A DNA stretch of 64,000 bases from Paenibacillus sp. FSL M7-0420 (lineage in GTDB: Bacteria; Bacillota; Bacilli; Paenibacillales; Paenibacillaceae), in NCBI RefSeq assembly GCF_038002345.1, contig NZ_JBBOCJ010000001.1, forward strand, positions 434,001 to 498,000. The letters run 5' to 3'. This document shows, in pieces, positions 7,721-16,246 of the stretch (the stretch's first letter is position 1; each line of letters opens with the position of its first letter). The notes below the pieces were generated by a model. The model saw only the letters and a program-made list of their open reading frames with translations. It was not told the origin of the DNA and searched no databases. The translations under genes and the position numbers were made by a program.

Positions 7721-10502
7721 GGCGGAGCTGCCGATAAGCTTTGGAAGAAATGCTACAGATGCCAACTGGAAAGTGGAGTATCTGAAATGGCCGGATTTTG
7801 TAGATCGGTTGCGGATCGCTCGGCGCACGAATGAAACAATGAAGCAGTACGACAAGTTGAGCCGTGAGGAGAAAGGGGCCGTTAAAAACGGTCCGGCTTT
7901 TGTTGGCGGCTTGGTCAAGAGTGGCCGCCGCCGTAAGGAAAACGTGGATGTACGGAGCCTGATTACTCTGGATATAGATGCTCCGGACGAACATTTCCTT
8001 TTGACGGTGGATCTGATGATTGGTGGCTATGCGTATGTGATCTACTCCACACACAGCCACCGTCACGGAAAGCCAAAATATCGACTAATCATTTTAATGG
8101 ATCGGGAAATGACACCAGATGAATGCTCGGCAACATCGCGGAAAATTGCGTTTCTGATCGGGATGGAGCAATTTGATAAAACTACATTTGATGTCAATCG
8201 GCTGATGTACTTGCCGTCTTGTTCCAAAGACGCTACTCCCTTCTTCATAGAATCGGAGGGGGCTGCATTTGGAGTGGAGTACGTGCTGAAAATGTACCAG
8301 GCGGATTGGGCAGATCCGGCGAACTGGCCAAAGCACCCAGGAGAGGCGTTCTCCCGCTTCACAGGCAGGAAACCGCAGGATCCCAGGGATAAGCGTAACA
8401 TCGTAGGGCAGTTCTGCCGGGTGTATACCATCGAATCTACAATTAACGAGTTTCTGCCTGAAATCTATGTGCCGGGCACTATGGCAAACCGCTTCACCTA
8501 CACGCAGGGCAGTAGCGGAAACGGCTTAGAGGTATTTCCGGATCAAGAGTTGGCGTATTCACACCAGGACAGCGATCCTATTGCCGATGGTCACAGTCAC
8601 AATGCTTTTGATCTTGTCCGGATCCATCTCTTTGGCCATTTGGACGAGGATGTCCCCGAAGAACAGGAAGTGGATCAGAAGCCCAGCTATTTAGAAATGG
8701 TTAAGTTTGCGCATGGTCTTGATGATGTTCAGCGGTTAATCCAAGAAGAGGCGACAGCTGAGATTCAGGAAGCCTTTGGTAATGATCCTGATTTTGAGAC
8801 TGACGCAGGCCCAGGTGCAGAGGATGCAATAGATTTAGCCGGCATTAGGATTCCGCTAGGCTTTGAGGTCATTGCTGGCAAGCTATTTGAAGTCAAGGCC
8901 CTGAAAAGCGGTGAGGTGCGGAAGGCTGGTGTTTGTGAATGCCTGGTTGCTGTCACTGGTCGCTACACGAATCTGACAGATCATACGCAGGGGCTAGAGG
9001 TCTCATGGGTAAGCAACAGGGGGACAAAATCCGTTTCTGATACACGCAGCACCTTTGCCGATTCTAAGAAGCTTATTAATTTGTCGGACTATGGGCTGCC
9101 GGTTCATTCGGAGAACGCCCGGAAGCTGGCAGCCTATATCAGCCGCTTTGAATCGGAGAATGCAGATTGGTTGGTTACAAGGAAGGTCAGTAATCAGCTC
9201 GGGTGGATCGGTGGTGGGTTCTTGCTTGGTGAACAGTTTATTGGCGAAGGCAACATTCAGTTCATGCCGAAGGATGCAGGGGATGGGCAAACAGCACGGG
9301 GCTTTCATACCAAGGGGGAGCTGCAGGGAACGCTGCTGGTTTTGGAGCGAATCAAGCCTTTCCCCGCGGTTAAAATGGCAGTCTATGCCGCGCTGTCGGC
9401 TCCACTGCTGAGCCTTTGGGGAGAGAGCCCTTATATATTCGAGCTGGCAGGCAGCACATCTAGAGGGAAAACCACGGCGCTGAGAATCGCGGCCAGCCTT
9501 TTCGGAAGTCCGGATGAAACCAAGCCGGGAATCTTCCGGCAGTGGAACATGACGAAGGTAGCCATTGAGCGATACGCGTCAACTATGAATCACCTGCCAC
9601 TCTTCCTGGACGATACGAAGAAGACGGACGAACGGACAGCGCGGCCAATCGTCTACCAATTCAGCAGTGGGCAGGGGAAGGGCAGAGGATCGCTGAAAGG
9701 CACTCAGGTCAGCGCTGGCTGGCAGACGGTAATGCTCTCAACCGGTGAGCAGAGAGTTACGAGCTTCGCCAAAGACGGAGGCAGCGTGGGCCGTGTGCTG
9801 TCACTGGAGGGATCGCCATTTATTACAGCGGATATTGAAGCGGCCCGGCTGGTCCAAGAGCTGAACAAGCTGGTGGGTGAGAACTACGGCCATATGGCGG
9901 AGCCGTGGATCCGCTTCTTGCAGACTGCTGATATGACCCACTGGAAGAAGCAGTTCAGCGCCGCTTGCGAACGGTATTTGCAGATCAGCCGAACTGCCGG
10001 AGAAGTGGCCATGCGGTTGTCACGGATCATGGCGCTGGTTGATGTGACTGGGCAGATGTTTGATGCCTGCTTTGACCAGAGGTTATATGCTGCTGCTGAT
10101 CTGGAAAAATCTTGGATAGATGTTACCGAGGGCTCCCCGGAGCTGGACCGGGCAGAGGAGGCCCTTGAGTCTGTAATGAGCTGGGTGACCACGAATAATA
10201 GGCAGTTCATCATTAACGGGGGCGGGCAACCATTCCAGGGGCGATTGTTCGGTGAGATCAAGGAAGATGAACTTTTTGTAATTGATAATTTGCTTGATGA
10301 GCATTTGCAGTCTCGCGGATATGAGCCCCAATCTATAGCCAAAGCTTGGAAGGGTAAGGGATGGACCAAGACTGCGCTCCAGCGGACAAAGCTGCGCCGC
10401 AGATTAGGGGGAGGAAATCCCTGGACCTATTGCTTTGACCTTACCAAGCTTGGATGGTCTTTTGATGTAAAAGATAGATTCGCTGAATTTGGAGATTCAT
10501 AG
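7671..10502 (+). CDS. Primase/helicase fusion (PrimPol-like plus DUF927)
   Basis: A 943-residue replication protein. The N-terminal third resembles the primase-polymerase part of phage and plasmid replicases (VIYSTHSHRHGKPKYRLIIL, then FDVNRLMYLPSCS). The C-terminal half is a DUF927-type helicase with Walker A GSTSRGKT near residue 595 and Walker B PLFLDDTKK near 645. The ATG at 7671 has GAAGG in range; frame extends 48 bases upstream without a better site. It should melt and prime the element's own origin, most likely the iteron region just downstream. The gene is intact, unlike several genes to its right. Confidence 0.8.
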   Translation: MQMRDAAGQGIKPVIHEAELPISFGRNATDANWKVEYLKWPDFVDRLRIARRTNETMKQYDKLSREEKGAVKNGPAFVGGLVKSGRRRKENVDVRSLITLDIDAPDEHFLLTVDLMIGGYAYVIYSTHSHRHGKPKYRLIILMDREMTPDECSATSRKIAFLIGMEQFDKTTFDVNRLMYLPSCSKDATPFFIESEGAAFGVEYVLKMYQADWADPANWPKHPGEAFSRFTGRKPQDPRDKRNIVGQFCRVYTIESTINEFLPEIYVPGTMANRFTYTQGSSGNGLEVFPDQELAYSHQDSDPIADGHSHNAFDLVRIHLFGHLDEDVPEEQEVDQKPSYLEMVKFAHGLDDVQRLIQEEATAEIQEAFGNDPDFETDAGPGAEDAIDLAGIRIPLGFEVIAGKLFEVKALKSGEVRKAGVCECLVAVTGRYTNLTDHTQGLEVSWVSNRGTKSVSDTRSTFADSKKLINLSDYGLPVHSENARKLAAYISRFESENADWLVTRKVSNQLGWIGGGFLLGEQFIGEGNIQFMPKDAGDGQTARGFHTKGELQGTLLVLERIKPFPAVKMAVYAALSAPLLSLWGESPYIFELAGSTSRGKTTALRIAASLFGSPDETKPGIFRQWNMTKVAIERYASTMNHLPLFLDDTKKTDERTARPIVYQFSSGQGKGRGSLKGTQVSAGWQTVMLSTGEQRVTSFAKDGGSVGRVLSLEGSPFITADIEAARLVQELNKLVGENYGHMAEPWIRFLQTADMTHWKKQFSAACERYLQISRTAGEVAMRLSRIMALVDVTGQMFDACFDQRLYAAADLEKSWIDVTEGSPELDRAEEALESVMSWVTTNNRQFIINGGGQPFQGRLFGEIKEDELFVIDNLLDEHLQSRGYEPQSIAKAWKGKGWTKTALQRTKLRRRLGGGNPWTYCFDLTKLGWSFDVKDRFAEFGDS

Positions 10503-10765
10503 TTCTCAGTGTTCTCAATACTCGATAAGGCACTGAGAACATAGAAACCCTTGCTGCAAAAGGGAATTTGAAATCTTGTTCTCAGTGTTCTCAGTGTTCT
10601 CAGTATAAATACAATATGTACACATAAGAGAAATCAGCTTACTCTAATCCCTCTTTTTTCATATAGGTGTATATGTCTTTCTGACTGAGAACATGAGAAC
10701 AAACATGGAAAATTCTTATGCCACAAGGGTTTTCACTGAGAACAGGCAGGTGAGCCTCTGAGAAC
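10502..10765. repeat. Iteron-like GTTCTCAGT array, candidate replication origin
   Basis: GTTCTCAGT occurs at 10502-10510, 10578-10586, 10587-10595 and 10596-10604 (three in direct tandem), with a near copy at 10511-10519. The inverse ACTGAGAAC lies at 10532-10540, 10684-10692 and 10735-10743, with near copies at 10693 and 10757. The array begins in the stop codon of the primase/helicase gene, and the stretch 10605-10680 is AT-rich. This arrangement is typical of replication origins bound by an initiator. Confidence 0.65.
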
Positions 10766-10843
10766 AACCGGGAACAATTCCATTTAGCATGGTGGGGTTA
10801 CTGCAAGTAAGGTCAATGCTGGAAAGGGGGTGAACAGTAAATT

Positions 10844-11017
10844 ATGAGCAAACGACTGAATCAGGAAGTGAAACAGACGATTGATGAGCTCTGGGAGCGT
10901 GGTATGGATGCCTCCCTGCTGAGCCGTGAGATCGAGAACATCATTGATGACCGCTGGCCGTATTATGAAGCGGAACGTGACTGGCGGGATGTAGCGGAGC
11001 GGCTGGGGCTGATGTAG
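10844..11017 (+). CDS. Small hypothetical protein, 57 residues
   Basis: A highly charged small frame (MSKRLNQEVKQTIDELWERG, ending EAERDWRDVAERLGLM) lies just after the iteron region with GGAAAGGGGG upstream, a little distant from the start. Codon use looks normal for the region. No family is recognised. Confidence 0.5.
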   Translation: MSKRLNQEVKQTIDELWERGMDASLLSREIENIIDDRWPYYEAERDWRDVAERLGLM

Positions 11018-11513
11018 TACAGCAACCTAAGAAAACCTAGTGTTTTTTGTTTGTTGGAATTTCAAACAATCGGCGTTTCCGGCGGCCATAAAAAAGGGGA
11101 CAAAGAAGCAGTTTCCGCAGTTTCAGCAGGCCTAAAAGGAAGGGGACTATGATGTTAAGTATTGTTAAGGTTTAGTAGGCGCATTCGGACATTTCAGACA
11201 CCCTAAAAAGGAAGAGCGCACCTCACAAAACCTCACTTGTATAACGGTTGGTTACTATTCAGAACCTGATAAAACCTGATATGGGAATCAATGTTCCGGC
11301 AATGTGACCGCAGAGTTTCCGGAATATTCGGAAGCCCTAAAAGACGCTGCACAATGCCATGCATTACTAAGGAAAACTAGGGGGAAAGTGTACTGATTAG
11401 TTTCATCAGCACTTAGCAAAACTTAGTCTCCAAGAGGCTTTGAGTGGATCTGACATCGTTACATTTGTGACACCCTAAAAAGGCAAAGCCAATGATCGGA
11501 GCTGAAGCAGGAG
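11018..11513. repeat. Non-coding stretch with two alternating repeat boxes
   Basis: Box A has the form X-AAA-X, where X is a 6-7 base word like ACCTNAG: 11024-11040, 11152-11170, 11220-11236, 11263-11280, 11366-11381, 11411-11426. Box B is a doubled TTNCGG-like word followed by CCTAAAAAGG: 11075-11099, 11111-11140, 11182-11212, 11315-11343, 11458-11483. Further A boxes lie at 14767-14782 and 15066-15082 and a B box at 15007-15038. No gene is visible in this stretch. Confidence 0.55.
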
Positions 11514-11963
11514 ATGGATAGTATACGAGATGTCCGCCGGCAGTTAATGGCGTACAACGGGCTGCGGGCAGATCGTGACGAGTTGCTGCGCATTTTGAAG
11601 AAGCGTGACCAGGATATCCGTCTGGGAAGTTCTTTTACGGACGGCATGCCCAGACATCAGGGCGGGCTCCCACGCTCCAGTGTAGAAGGTGCTGCAATCC
11701 GGCGGGAGGAAGAAGCGGAAGAGTTGAACATGCAACTGGTCCCCATTGAGCGGTCGCTGGCGGCGCTGCACTGGCGTGAACGACAAATCATACGTCTGTC
11801 CTTCTTCAATATAGACGAAGACGACAAGAGCAATGCGGCAATGCTAGGCCTACCTGAGAGGGAGTTTAACCACATTAAGCTCCAGGCATTACGGAATTTT
11901 AATAGCCTATTGAAGTATGAGAGACGGCCTACTCGCCAGCATGAACAATTCGCAAGGAGCTGA
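11514..11963 (+). CDS. ArpU/RinA-like phage transcription activator
   Basis: A 149-residue protein whose C-terminal part resembles the sigma-region-4-type helix-turn-helix of late activators (ALHWRERQIIRLSFFNIDE, then PEREFNHIKLQALRNF). The N-terminal part is charged and helical (DSIRDVRRQLMAYNGLRADR). In Gram-positive phages such proteins switch on late or packaging genes. Here the late genes are largely missing, so its target may be the cargo or a helper phage. The start at 11514 has GGAGCTGAAG upstream and is moderately sure. Confidence 0.65.
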   Translation: MDSIRDVRRQLMAYNGLRADRDELLRILKKRDQDIRLGSSFTDGMPRHQGGLPRSSVEGAAIRREEEAEELNMQLVPIERSLAALHWRERQIIRLSFFNIDEDDKSNAAMLGLPEREFNHIKLQALRNFNSLLKYERRPTRQHEQFARS

Positions 11964-11967
11964 TCAA

Positions 11968-12324
11968 ATGTCAATATGGAGTGATTCACCGCGTATCCAA
12001 GGACCGCCATCAGATCCGGCACAACTGCTGGTCTACGTGAAAGACCTGGCCAATACCACGGCGAAGATGGCGAAGGATCTGGAATTTATCCTGAATGGCA
12101 ACATTGCTTTCGATAACATCCGGGCGGAGAGCATTGAGACGCAGAACCTGAAAGCCGGAGCCGTCACGGCTGAGAAGATCACAGTGGATGAGCTTTCCGC
12201 AATCAGCGCGAACCTGGGGCATATCACGGCGGGGCTGGTAGAAGCTGTTCAGGTTTTTGGGTCAAATATTGCAGTTGTGAATGAGAGCATTTCAAGGATT
12301 GATATATTCGGAGAGGAGACATAG
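11968..12324 (+). CDS. Phage tail-fibre-like fragment, first copy
   Basis: A 118-residue protein starting behind AAGGAGCTGATCAA. Its C-terminal half carries the collagen-like/coiled fibre repeat of phage minor structural proteins (NLKAGAVTAEKITVDELSAI, then ITAGLVEAVQVFG). In larger phage homologues, as I know them, this region continues into a SYIAT-type stretch, which is absent here. The following gene repeats the same C-terminal sequence, so the two are paralogues made by local duplication. It may be a truncated fibre or an adaptor. Confidence 0.6.
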   Translation: MSIWSDSPRIQGPPSDPAQLLVYVKDLANTTAKMAKDLEFILNGNIAFDNIRAESIETQNLKAGAVTAEKITVDELSAISANLGHITAGLVEAVQVFGSNIAVVNESISRIDIFGEET

Positions 12325-12325
12325 C

Positions 12326-12727
12326 ATGCCGGTTCCCACACTTAATGGACTTCCCCCGTTCTCCACAATGGAAGATGTGAAGAATAAGATCAACAGTGTT
12401 ATTCGAGAATTAAATCATTTTTTAGTCAGTCTCGATACATTGAATATTTTGGAGCTGAACGCCAAAGTCATTACAGCCGAATCCATCACTGGAGATAAAA
12501 TCTCAGCCGGAGCGATTACAGCAGAGAAGATCGAGGCTGGAGCGGTCACTGCAGAGAAGATCACAGTTGATGAATTATCGGCGATCAGTGCTGACCTTGG
12601 CCATATTACAGCGGGGATTGTAGAGGCAGTTCAAGTCTTTGGTTTTCGGGCTATCACCGGTCAGCCTACAATTTTAAAAATAGAAGGGATGATAAATTAT
12701 GAGTCTTTGCATTTGCTTACAAAATAG
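12326..12727 (+). CDS. Phage tail-fibre-like fragment, second copy
   Basis: A 133-residue paralogue of the preceding protein starting one base after its stop, with GGAGAGGAG upstream. It has an N-terminal helix of its own, then GAITAEKIEAGAVTAEKIT, and the shared VDELSAIS...HITAGIVEAVQVFG. After VFG the sequence diverges into about 28 unrelated residues and overlaps the next gene by 29 bases. The expected continuation of the fibre (YGSYIATKE...) is found instead at the C-terminal part of the next gene. Confidence 0.6.
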   Translation: MPVPTLNGLPPFSTMEDVKNKINSVIRELNHFLVSLDTLNILELNAKVITAESITGDKISAGAITAEKIEAGAVTAEKITVDELSAISADLGHITAGIVEAVQVFGFRAITGQPTILKIEGMINYESLHLLTK

Positions 12728-13769
12728 TGACGGGTTAATGATAGCTGCTGATACGGCAGCTACAATTACCCACGGTGGAAAACAATACCGGTTACGTGAA
12801 CCACTTCAGAAGCTTGTTCAGTTTGGGAATTTCCTAATCTTCATGAGTGGTAGCGCGGGTGCTGCTGTGATGGTGTTTGAGAAGTTTAAACAAGCAGCAA
12901 CACATAGCGCTGAAACGTTTCAGGCAGCACTAATTGAAGGGTGTGCTGAATTTGCTGAATTGTATCCGGAAAGATATGCTTCTCTGGAACCCGAGACACG
13001 TGATGCGGGGGCACTGGTTGCTGAATGGACGCCGCGGGGCGTATTGGTCCATACGTTCCAACCAGCAGATGGATTTCAGCCGCATACATGCAAGGCCTCT
13101 CCTACGGAAACAATCCCCCATGCAGGAGGCTACCATGCGGATGAGGCTCTGGATCGGATATGCAAATGGCTGAAATCGGGTGGCAGATCGCCTTCTATGT
13201 CGGTAGCCATTCGTGAAACATTTGAGATATTGGCAGGTGATAGAATCGGCGGGATTATGACCTTAGCAACAATAAATAATCATGGTATTTCCTTCGGGCC
13301 ACACCAACCAATCAAAGAGCAAATTAGGTTGCCATTTTATGATGATTTTGTTCAGCAGCAGATATTAAAGAAACACATGACGTTGTATGGTTCGTACATC
13401 GCTACGAAGGAGGATGCGTTCCCGCGCTGCGAAATGTCCAGTAATGGTAATATCTTTGCAGCATATACCAATGCGGGCAACAAAATAGCCATTGATCCCA
13501 ATTATGCAGGCGTCCCTTCACTGGATTTCTACATGAACGGAACAGTAAAAGGGAAGCTGGATACGATCTCATCAATTATGGAGTTGGTTGGTAATGGCGG
13601 CCTGCTGCTGTATGCGAATGGCGGAGACCTGGAGTTGAATCCTTCCACTGGATTTGTGACAGTGCCTACATGGTACAAATTTTTAAATGGTAATACCGAT
13701 AGGACCTTAGGAGAAGAGCTATCTGAGATATACGACAGATTGGAAGCATTGGAAGAAGGCGGAGCTTAA
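12699..13769 (+). CDS. Ntn-hydrolase (HslV/proteasome-fold) domain joined to a fibre-like domain
   Basis: A 356-residue protein. Residues 1-205 follow the fold pattern of HslV and proteasome beta subunits: Ser2 would become the N-terminal nucleophile after Met removal, and Asp18 in MIAADTAAT matches HslV Asp17 in AGDGQAT. A Lys at 38 lies near the position of Lys33, and FMSGSAGAAVMVFEKF matches FAGGTADAFTLFELF. Residues ~225-356 look like phage fibre (LYGSYIATKEDAFPRCEMS) and end in a coiled-coil tail (LSEIYDRLEALEEGG). AGAAGGG precedes the start. Activity and target are unknown; it may cut a partner in the fibre or itself. Confidence 0.65.
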   Translation: MSLCICLQNSDGLMIAADTAATITHGGKQYRLREPLQKLVQFGNFLIFMSGSAGAAVMVFEKFKQAATHSAETFQAALIEGCAEFAELYPERYASLEPETRDAGALVAEWTPRGVLVHTFQPADGFQPHTCKASPTETIPHAGGYHADEALDRICKWLKSGGRSPSMSVAIRETFEILAGDRIGGIMTLATINNHGISFGPHQPIKEQIRLPFYDDFVQQQILKKHMTLYGSYIATKEDAFPRCEMSSNGNIFAAYTNAGNKIAIDPNYAGVPSLDFYMNGTVKGKLDTISSIMELVGNGGLLLYANGGDLELNPSTGFVTVPTWYKFLNGNTDRTLGEELSEIYDRLEALEEGGA

Positions 13770-13823
13770 CGGATTGAGGATGCTGTGGTATATTGGTGAA
13801 AATTGGATGAGAAGGGGATTGCT

Positions 13824-14342
13824 TTGAAAAAATACATTGTCGGATTCCTTGTCGGAGCTATTTTCACTGTTTCTACCACGGCCTTTGCAGATGATATTAA
13901 GAGCCTTGTCGGAAAGGCTATCCAAGGAGAAGCGCCGGTTATTGTAGACGGCCAGCAGCTGGACACGGCTATAATCGTTGACGGAAAGAGCTATGCACCG
14001 GTCCGGGTAATCGGCGAGGCTGCCGGTTACTCTGTATCGGTTGATGGGAAGAAGGTCATTTTAAAATCGGAGGTAAAAGACACGATGAAAACAACCAGCG
14101 AGAATTTGGATAAGCCTCGAACTCTTGAGGATGTAATGACTGTTATTACAAGAACTCAAGAGAAAATCGAACGATACAAGGAAGCAATTCAACTCTATGA
14201 GCTGAACGTCTCAGCCTCCAAGACGGAAGAGGCCAGGGCGAACAATCAGCAAATGCTTGATTCGTATAAAAAGCAGCTCGCCGAAGCTGAACAGAAATTG
14301 GTCGACCTGGAGAAACAAAAGGCAGAGCTGGAAAGTAGATAA
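13824..14342 (+). CDS. Secreted protein with copper-amine-oxidase-like stalk domain and coiled coil
   Basis: A 172-residue protein from a TTG start with GAGAAGGGG seven bases upstream. The signal peptide is clear (KKYIVGFLVGAIFTVSTTAFA). A short stalk domain near residues 45-85 (VDGKSYAPVRVIGEAAGYSV) is the unit seen often in Paenibacillus cell-surface proteins. Residues 100-172 form a heptad-rich coiled coil (QMLDSYKKQLAEAEQKLVDL). It is probably exported and wall-associated. In a phage element such a gene could be a surface-altering moron. A terminator follows. Confidence 0.7.
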   Translation: MKKYIVGFLVGAIFTVSTTAFADDIKSLVGKAIQGEAPVIVDGQQLDTAIIVDGKSYAPVRVIGEAAGYSVSVDGKKVILKSEVKDTMKTTSENLDKPRTLEDVMTVITRTQEKIERYKEAIQLYELNVSASKTEEARANNQQMLDSYKKQLAEAEQKLVDLEKQKAELESR

Positions 14343-14355
14343 TATGTAAGCTGAT

Positions 14356-14388
14356 GGGCCCTCTTCGGAGGGCTCTTATTTATTTTTA
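14356..14388 (+). terminator. Rho-independent terminator
   Basis: The stem GAGCCCTC/GAGGGCTC type pairing in GGGCCCTCTTCGGAGGGCTC is followed by TTATTTATTTTTA. Confidence 0.8.
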
Positions 14389-14411
14389 TACTGAGAGAAG
14401 GGATGCGGATT

Positions 14412-14723
14412 ATGACCACCAATGAGTTTATCAATGAAATTAAAGAACGCATTGCAGCTGAGCTGCTACCGGCTACACAGGAAGTTGTGAATCAGAGATA
14501 TGCGGATCGGCTGAAGCGGGCCACGTTGTCGGCTGAAGAAGCAGCTGAGTACATCGGCATTTCCAAGACACTCCTGTATGCAATGGCCAAGGCCAGGAGT
14601 ATCCCGTGGTTTTCTATTGGAGCCCCGGGGTCGCAGAAGCCTCAGATGCGGTTCAGGCTGTCTTCACTGGATCGCTGGATGGATGAGCAGGAAAGGCTAA
14701 ATTATGACGCGCCGAGCGGCTGA
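14412..14723 (+). CDS. Helix-turn-helix DNA-binding protein (HTH_17)
   Basis: A 103-residue protein with an N-terminal helix (FINEIKERIAAELLPAT) and an excisionase-type helix-turn-helix near residue 45 (SAEEAAEYIGISKTLLYAMA). The second ATG (14412) is preferred because GAGAAGGG lies nine bases before it. It resembles the two other HTH proteins at 15128 and 15803, which form a set of small DNA-binding genes in this part of the element. Role unknown. Confidence 0.65.
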   Translation: MTTNEFINEIKERIAAELLPATQEVVNQRYADRLKRATLSAEEAAEYIGISKTLLYAMAKARSIPWFSIGAPGSQKPQMRFRLSSLDRWMDEQERLNYDAPSG

Positions 14724-14868
14724 TAGAGTGCCCGTGACTACCGGGTCATGGTTGTATACCGGGCTGCTTCAGAAAACCTCAGTTTTGGGTGCCTATCTTC
14801 GAGGTCTGAAATCTATCACTTTTGACAATAATAGATAGTGTGAATTGAACATAGATAGGTGTGGTTTG

Positions 14869-15054
14869 ATGAAGAAGGCAGTAATCAATGTGACCGTAAA
14901 GTTTGTCCCGCATCCAGATCCGCAGCGGCTCATCGACGTTTGGGCCCACTTGATACTGAAAGAGATTTTACGCCAGGAGGCAGACGCGGCTAAAGGTACC
15001 GTTGCAGTTTCCGGCTTTTCTGGCTGCCCTAAAAAGGGAATAGCCGATTCATGA
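14869..15054 (+). CDS. Small hypothetical protein, 61 residues
   Basis: A short frame (MKKAVINVTVKFVPHPDPQR, then AHLILKEILRQEADAAKG). The ribosome site is weak (TAGGTGTGG). The last 15 codons are formed by one copy of the CCTAAAAAGG repeat box that also occurs in the non-coding stretch 11018-11513. This suggests the C-terminus was added or altered by repeat insertion. No family is recognised. Confidence 0.45.
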   Translation: MKKAVINVTVKFVPHPDPQRLIDVWAHLILKEILRQEADAAKGTVAVSGFSGCPKKGIADS

Positions 15055-15127
15055 TTAATTTAGGGATGTTAGCAAATGTTAGTATCCAAAGAGCCGGATA
15101 ATACACGAGAAAGTGAGGTGAGACAAA

Positions 15128-15367
15128 ATGATTGTAAAAACTATGCACCTCCCGCCGCATCTTACAGCTAAGCAGATATCAGAATTCACTAGCTTATCGA
15201 AACGCAAGGTATATGTCCTAATGAGTATTAATCCTGAAATTGGCGGCATTCCAAGCTTTAAAGTCGGACCCAAGTCCGTGCTGGCTGACAGAGGCGAATT
15301 TCTTGCGTGGTGGGAAAAGACAAAAATTGAGGGGCGGACGTTTCCTATTGAAGGAGCGACTCTATGA
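15128..15367 (+). CDS. Helix-turn-helix protein, 79 residues
   Basis: A small DNA-binding protein (LTAKQISEFTSLSKRKVYVL, then PSFKVGPKSVLADRGEFLAW) of the excisionase/MerR-like type. GAGGTGAG precedes the ATG. Its stop overlaps an ATG at 15364 that belongs to no intact gene and lies at the start of the dead terminase. It is the usual type of gene just before a small terminase in Bacillus-group phages. Confidence 0.6.
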   Translation: MIVKTMHLPPHLTAKQISEFTSLSKRKVYVLMSINPEIGGIPSFKVGPKSVLADRGEFLAWWEKTKIEGRTFPIEGATL

Positions 15368-15406
15368 CCAACCTCATTCTGAATATGGAGCCTAACCTGT
15401 ACGCCC

Positions 15407-15752
15407 GTGACGGCCAAACAGAAGCTATTTGTGAAAGAACCTGTTCGATCTGAACGCCACGCAGGCGGCCATCCGGGCAGGCTACAGCATGAAGACGGCT
15501 GAGGCGATTGGATTCGAGAACCTAAGAAAACCTAAGATCGCCGAAGCTATCGAAAAGGCTCAGAATAGGCGCGCTGAAAAAGTGGAGATTACGGCCGAGA
15601 TGGTCATGCAGCGCTGGTGGGACATCGCCACCGCTAACCCCAATGACCTGATCCACACGCGCCGTCTGGCCTGCCGGTACTGTCACGGCACTGATCATCG
15701 GGGGAAATGGGTTACAAGCATGGTACCGGATAGCAGAAGGGCCTTCACATAA
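15407..15752 (+). pseudogene. Small terminase subunit remnant, frameshifted and truncated
   Basis: The first segment reads TAKQKLFVKE, then the frame shifts near 15440 (two bases missing in AAAGAACCTG) into LFDLNATQAAIRAGYSMKTA and FENLRKPKIAEAIEKAQ, a clear TerS DNA-binding domain. The domain continues through ITAEMVMQRWWDIATANPND and ends early after CRYCHGTDHRGKW. A full TerS would be longer and would be followed by a large terminase, which is absent. TerS normally selects DNA for packaging, so the element cannot direct its own packaging with this gene. Confidence 0.75.
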
Positions 15753-15802
15753 TGAATACCTCTGGAGTTTTAAATGTTGGAGCTTAATTATGGAGTGATG
15801 CA

Positions 15803-16246
15803 ATGGAGTACAAGACTCTGGATCTGATAGAGGCGCTCCGGGCGGACATCAAGCAGGGGCTGCGTGAGGAGATTCTTGCTGAGCTCCAGCCTGAGATACA
15901 GCGGCAGCTTCGGGCAAATATTTTTGACCTCCGGGAAGCGGCTGCTTATTTGAAAGTTTCCACTCAGACTGTTCGGCGCATGATTAAAGGTGATGGGATA
16001 CCGCACTTTAGATTACGCGGACAGATCTATTTACGACAAATTGCACTAAACGGATGGGTTAAAAGAAAAGAGAAACGAATGAACGAGTTGATTCTTGATG
16101 AGCTAGCTCTTTCATCTGATCTCAAGGTCATTACGGCAGAAATCAATAGCTTTAAGCAGATCGCTGGTCAGTCCATTTTTGAAATTGGTAAACGGCTCAA
16201 ACATGTTAAGGAAAGTGACCTTGCGAATGGGCAGTGGGAGACCTGA
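15803..16246 (+). CDS. HTH protein fused in frame to a DUF3102 start, ending at a premature stop
   Basis: The first ~92 residues are an HTH_17 protein ([20 protein letters not shown], then [15 protein letters not shown]). From [15 protein letters not shown] the frame continues as the N-terminus of a DUF3102-type phage protein and stops at TGA 16244-16246 within QWET. A Trp codon is expected here (TGG to TGA). Two genes thus appear joined by loss of the first gene's stop region. GGAGTGATG precedes the ATG. The HTH half could still be functional. Confidence 0.55.
   Translation: MEYKTLDLIEALRADIKQGLREEILAELQPEIQRQLRANIFDLREAAAYLKVSTQTVRRMIKGDGIPHFRLRGQIYLRQIALNGWVKRKEKRMNELILDELALSSDLKVITAEINSFKQIAGQSIFEIGKRLKHVKESDLANGQWET

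Noticed and set aside
11018..11513. Words like AACCTAAGAAAACCTAG resemble the codons of the NLRKPK part of the small terminase (15526-15543), so the array might be terminase fragments.
   Set aside because: The other boxes (ACCTCAC, ACCTGAT, ACTAAGG, ACTTAGC doubled) do not extend into terminase sequence on either side; the likeness is limited to the doubled word.
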